Below the pieces are notes generated by a model. It ran no database searches, was not told where the DNA came from, and worked only from the letters and a program-made list of their open reading frames with translations. This document shows positions 42,997 to 45,565 of a DNA stretch of 45,565 nucleotides, piece by piece (positions within the stretch are counted from its first letter, which is position 1; every line of letters starts with the position of its first letter). Both the position numbers and the translations under genes were made by a program. This DNA comes from Eikenella sp. GTDB taxonomy: Bacteria; Pseudomonadota; Gammaproteobacteria; Burkholderiales; Neisseriaceae. The stretch is from assembly GCA_030528345.1 (NCBI GenBank), contig JAUMZB010000016.1, positions 1 through 45,565 on the forward strand, read 5' to 3'.

Positions 42997-43653
42997 ATGG
43001 GACTGGATTTGCGCCCTTTGGGCAAGCCGAAGGCGGGTAAGGAGCAGCGTTTTGAATACATTTTCGATTTGCTGCGCCACGATGATTTGCCCGAAGACGA
43101 AGAGCAATGCGAGGAACTGCGGCAAGAATGGTTTGACATCCAGACCGACCCCGAAATTACCCTCGGTGCGCCGCAGGTCGGCAAGGATGCCGCTGCCGAC
43201 GCCTGGTTCGAGACGTGGTACCGCGAGCTGGACGACCCCGACAAACCGCCGTTTGCCGATTTGTATCGCGACTACCAAGGTTATTATGTTATCAGCCTGG
43301 CGCGGGAACGGGACGGCGTGCCCGTTTATGTGCCTTGGGCCGGCGATGAAACCGCCTTCCGCGGCCAGATACTGACCTTCTGCCAAGATGTGCTTACGGC
43401 CGAATTGATCAATGAAGCATGGGAAAGCCATTCGGCGGCCGAGGCGCTGGATTATGCGCGGCGGCTGGAAGCGGCCGCCGATGCGGTCGCGGAGCCGCAG
43501 GGTTTGGGCTACCTGAAAACCCGGCGGGAGGTGCCCGATGTAGACGAAGATCCTGCCGACAGCTTGGAACACCAACTGCATATCGTGTACTCCCTGGTGC
43601 GCTGGCTGCAGTTTTACGCCAGCCGCGGCCACGGCTTTGAAGCCGATTACTGA
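42997..43653 (+). CDS. Acidic cytoplasmic protein, function unknown
   Basis: A 218-residue soluble, acidic protein without signal peptide or membrane segments (starts MGLDLRPLGKPKAGKEQRF; central YQGYYVISLARERDGVPVYV and LEAAADAVAEPQGLG). I do not recognise a family. GGGGAGG at a good distance supports the start at 42997. A near-DUS at about 43508 gives Gly-Tyr-Leu-Lys in frame. It sits between leuC and leuD and probably does not belong to the leucine pathway. Confidence 0.7.
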   Translation: MGLDLRPLGKPKAGKEQRFEYIFDLLRHDDLPEDEEQCEELRQEWFDIQTDPEITLGAPQVGKDAAADAWFETWYRELDDPDKPPFADLYRDYQGYYVISLARERDGVPVYVPWAGDETAFRGQILTFCQDVLTAELINEAWESHSAAEALDYARRLEAAADAVAEPQGLGYLKTRREVPDVDEDPADSLEHQLHIVYSLVRWLQFYASRGHGFEADY

Positions 43654-43810
43654 TTACCCCGGTAAGGGATCGGTTTTCAGGTAGCCCGATGGGAGGGCAG
43701 ACCGTAAAGTTCCGCTAAATGGGGCGGTTTGGCGGCCGTTTTCAACGATAATGGGCGGCGCATGATGGTTGTCATGTGTTGTTTGTTGATACCGACCGAA
43801 AGGAGTCAAG

Positions 43811-43999
43811 ATGAAAAAATATCTGATGTTTGTTGCCGCCGCTTTCGCTTTGGCTGCCTGTTCCAGCACTTGGCACGGCGTGAAAGAAGACACCTCGCGC
43901 AACGTGGAAAAAACCGGCGATGCGGTTAAAGCCGGCGGTCGCGCCGTGGGGCAAGGCCTGAGCAATACCGGCGACAAACTGCAGGAGATCAGCCAGTAA
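43811..43999 (+). CDS. Small entericidin-like lipoprotein
   Basis: A 62-residue precursor with a lipobox LAAC (Cys17) and a mature peptide of about 46 residues with an amphipathic, Gly/Ala/Lys-rich repeat (HGVKEDTSRNVEKTGDAVKA). Size and composition resemble entericidin A/B-type lipoproteins, but the family match is by pattern only. The ribosome site AAAGGAGTCAAG precedes the ATG. It lies in the leuC-leuD interval with its own ribosome site and may be independently expressed (GATAAT at 43747-43752). Confidence 0.75.
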   Translation: MKKYLMFVAAAFALAACSSTWHGVKEDTSRNVEKTGDAVKAGGRAVGQGLSNTGDKLQEISQ

Positions 44000-44101
44000 C
44001 CGGCCTCATACAGGGCGGTGCGCCTGCCCGCCAACAACGCATCGGCTGTCTTATCATCAGGCAGCCTTTTTCGAATATTTCACACCAACCATACAAGCAC
44101 C

Positions 44102-44743
44102 ATGAAAGCTTTCACTACCCTAAACGGCCTGGTGGCACCGCTTGACCGCGCCAACGTGGACACCGACGCCATCATTCCCAAGCAGTTTCTGAAATCCATC
44201 AAACGCGCCGGTTTCGGCCCGAATGCTTTTGACGAATGGCGTTATCTGGATCACGGCGAGCCGGGCATGGACAATAGCAAACGCCCGCTCAATCCCGATT
44301 TTTCCCTCAACCGGCCGCGCTACCAAGGCGCACAAATCCTGCTGACCCGCAAAAATTTCGGCTGCGGCTCCTCGCGCGAACACGCCCCCTGGGCCTTGGA
44401 CGACTACGGCTTCCGCGCCGTGATTGCGCCTTCTTTCGCCGACATCTTCTTCAACAACTGCTATAAAAACGGCCTCTTGCCCATTGTCTTGAGCGAAGAA
44501 ACCGTGGAACAGCTGTTCCGCGAAACCGAAGCCCAAGAAGGCTACCGCCTGCAGGTGGATTTGGAAAAGCAAACCGTCACCACGCCCGGCGGCGAATCCT
44601 TCCCCTTCGAGATTACTGAGCACCGCAAACACTGCCTGCTCAACGGCCTGGACGAAATCGGCCTCACCTTGCAGCATGCGGACGACATCCGGGCATTCGA
44701 GGCAAGCCGCCGCCAAAGCCAGCCTTGGCTCTTTCAAACCTGA
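44102..44743 (+). CDS. leuD: LeuD, 3-isopropylmalate dehydratase small subunit
   Basis: A 213-residue swivel-domain partner of LeuC. Family segments: [56 protein letters not shown] and [20 protein letters not shown]. The ATG at 44102 is chosen by family start; the frame open further upstream includes part of a DUS-like sequence and is not used. leuB does not follow; an inverted DUS terminator does. Confidence 0.96.
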   Translation: MKAFTTLNGLVAPLDRANVDTDAIIPKQFLKSIKRAGFGPNAFDEWRYLDHGEPGMDNSKRPLNPDFSLNRPRYQGAQILLTRKNFGCGSSREHAPWALDDYGFRAVIAPSFADIFFNNCYKNGLLPIVLSEETVEQLFRETEAQEGYRLQVDLEKQTVTTPGGESFPFEITEHRKHCLLNGLDEIGLTLQHADDIRAFEASRRQSQPWLFQT

Positions 44744-44768
44744 CGGCCGTCCCGGCTCTACATAACAC

Positions 44769-44799
44769 AGGCTACCTGAAAACCCGATTCAGGTAGCCT
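44769..44799. terminator. Inverted DUS pair, terminator after leuD
   Basis: AGGCTACCTGAA (44769-44780) and its complement (44788-44799) form a 12-bp stem with a 7-nt loop. Confidence 0.78.
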
Positions 44800-44856
44800 T
44801 TCGCCGGCCAACGGAGGCCGCTTTTTGATTTTTGTTTTCAAAGCACAAAACCGTTT

Positions 44857-45565
44857 ATGTATCCCATCCACTATATCGAACCGGTATTCCGTCCGCCCAG
44901 CGAAGCGCGTTCGCTGATTTTGCCGGTGACCAACGGCTGCTCGTGGAACCGGTGCACCTTTTGCGAGATGTACACCGCACCGCAGAAGAAATTCCGCGTG
45001 CACAGCCAAGACGAAATCGAAGCCGATTTGATGCGCGCGGCCGAGGCCGGGCTGCCGGTGCGGCGCGTGTTTCTGGCCGACGGCGACGCCATGGCGCTGT
45101 CGCCCCGGCGCCTGCTGGCGGTGCTCCAAGCGGTGCGGCGCCATCTGCCGCAGGTGGAGCGCATTTCCGCCTACTGCCTGCCGCGCAACACGCAAAACAA
45201 AAGCGCCGACGATTTGGCGGCGCTGGCGGCGGCGGGCTTGAAAATGGTGTATGTGGGCTGCGAATCGGGCGACGACGAAGTATTGCGGCTGGTCAACAAG
45301 GGCGAGACTTATGCCTCGTCGCGCGAAGCCCTGCTGAAACTCGGCGCCGCCGGCATCACCCGCTCGGTGATGATACTCAACGGCCTAGGCGGCACCCGTT
45401 TGAGCGAACAACATGCGCTGAACTCGGCCCGTTTGATGAACGACACCCAGCCCGAATACCTTTCCACCTTGGTGGTGTCCTTCCCCATGGGCGACGCGCG
45501 TTTGCGCAGCGGCTACCTGTATAGTCCCGCCATTATCTGGCATGGATTTATTCTAAAGCGTTCAG
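44857..45565 (+). CDS. Radical SAM protein (truncated by window end)
   Basis: An open frame of 236 codons without a stop, starting MYPIHYIEPVFRPPSEARS. The cluster motif is LPVTNGCSWNRCTFCEMY, with three Cys spaced C-x4-C-x2-C, as in the COG1032-type radical SAM proteins with GCSHN-type motifs. Further along VFLADGDAM and YVGCESGDDEVLRL are typical core strands. The reaction is unknown. From about 45512 a DUS-like GGCTACCTG is followed by AT-richer sequence that does not look like the family's expected continuation, so a junction there is possible. Confidence 0.82.
   Translation, partial: MYPIHYIEPVFRPPSEARSLILPVTNGCSWNRCTFCEMYTAPQKKFRVHSQDEIEADLMRAAEAGLPVRRVFLADGDAMALSPRRLLAVLQAVRRHLPQVERISAYCLPRNTQNKSADDLAALAAAGLKMVYVGCESGDDEVLRLVNKGETYASSREALLKLGAAGITRSVMILNGLGGTRLSEQHALNSARLMNDTQPEYLSTLVVSFPMGDARLRSGYLYSPAIIWHGFILKRS

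Noticed and set aside
44832..45524. An open frame overlapping the radical SAM gene in another frame
   Set aside because: It gives Arg/Gly/Pro-rich sequence without motif, while the 44857 frame has the C-x4-C-x2-C cluster motif.

Overview
The window is chromosomal DNA from a member of the Neisseriaceae, most likely Eikenella or a close relative. The main reason is a 12-mer, AGGCTACCTGAA (reverse TTCAGGTAGCCT), which occurs about thirty times on both strands. This is the known Eikenella dialect of the Neisseriaceae DNA uptake sequence (DUS). The DNA is GC-rich with strong GC bias at third codon positions, and the gene content (mainly biosynthesis, envelope and secretion housekeeping) fits. I saw no rRNA, tRNA, CRISPR array or intact transposase gene.

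Layout. 1-7632: the end of purE, proQ, argJ, a ClC channel, lysO, panB, a small membrane protein and argH. 7712-14076: a membrane protein, a MITE-like element, anmK, an L,D-transpeptidase, pncB and an aminopeptidase P. 14437-19342: a small locus resembling part of an aryl-polyene (APE) pigment cluster, with two tandem halogenase-like flavoenzymes, a DUF3261-like lipoprotein, a ketosynthase and a hotdog dehydratase, the last three translationally overlapping. 19474-26175: metR, mltG, yciB, tmk and yajC-secD-secF. 26346-29787: pqiABC lipid transport operon. 29801-32167: a second MITE-like element and a NERD-UvrD helicase. 32182-34851: trpA, a frameshifted gene, a secreted protein and accD. 35224-40053: an FMN reductase with a methyltransferase, rsmI, yraN, scpB and rluB. 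40070-41303: a broken tautomerase gene carrying an 848-bp low-GC insertion. 41501-45565: leuC, a hypothetical gene, a small lipoprotein, leuD and a radical SAM gene cut by the window end.

How it fits together. argJ/argH (arginine), leuC/leuD (leucine), trpA, panB, pncB and purE are scattered biosynthetic genes. yajC-secDF and pqiABC are complete envelope machines in operon order. mltG, the L,D-transpeptidase and anmK act on peptidoglycan synthesis or recycling. Inverted DUS pairs act as probable terminators at several gene ends, and the DUS also supplies the stop codon of several genes.

The most interesting parts are (1) the split APE-like locus with duplicated halogenase-like enzymes; (2) the tautomerase gene interrupted by an insertion bounded by GGAG direct repeats, which holds decayed Rhs-like sequence and a small membrane protein whose frame depends on both an A10 and a G9 homopolymer; and (3) two non-autonomous elements with different perfect terminal inverted repeats but similar interiors.
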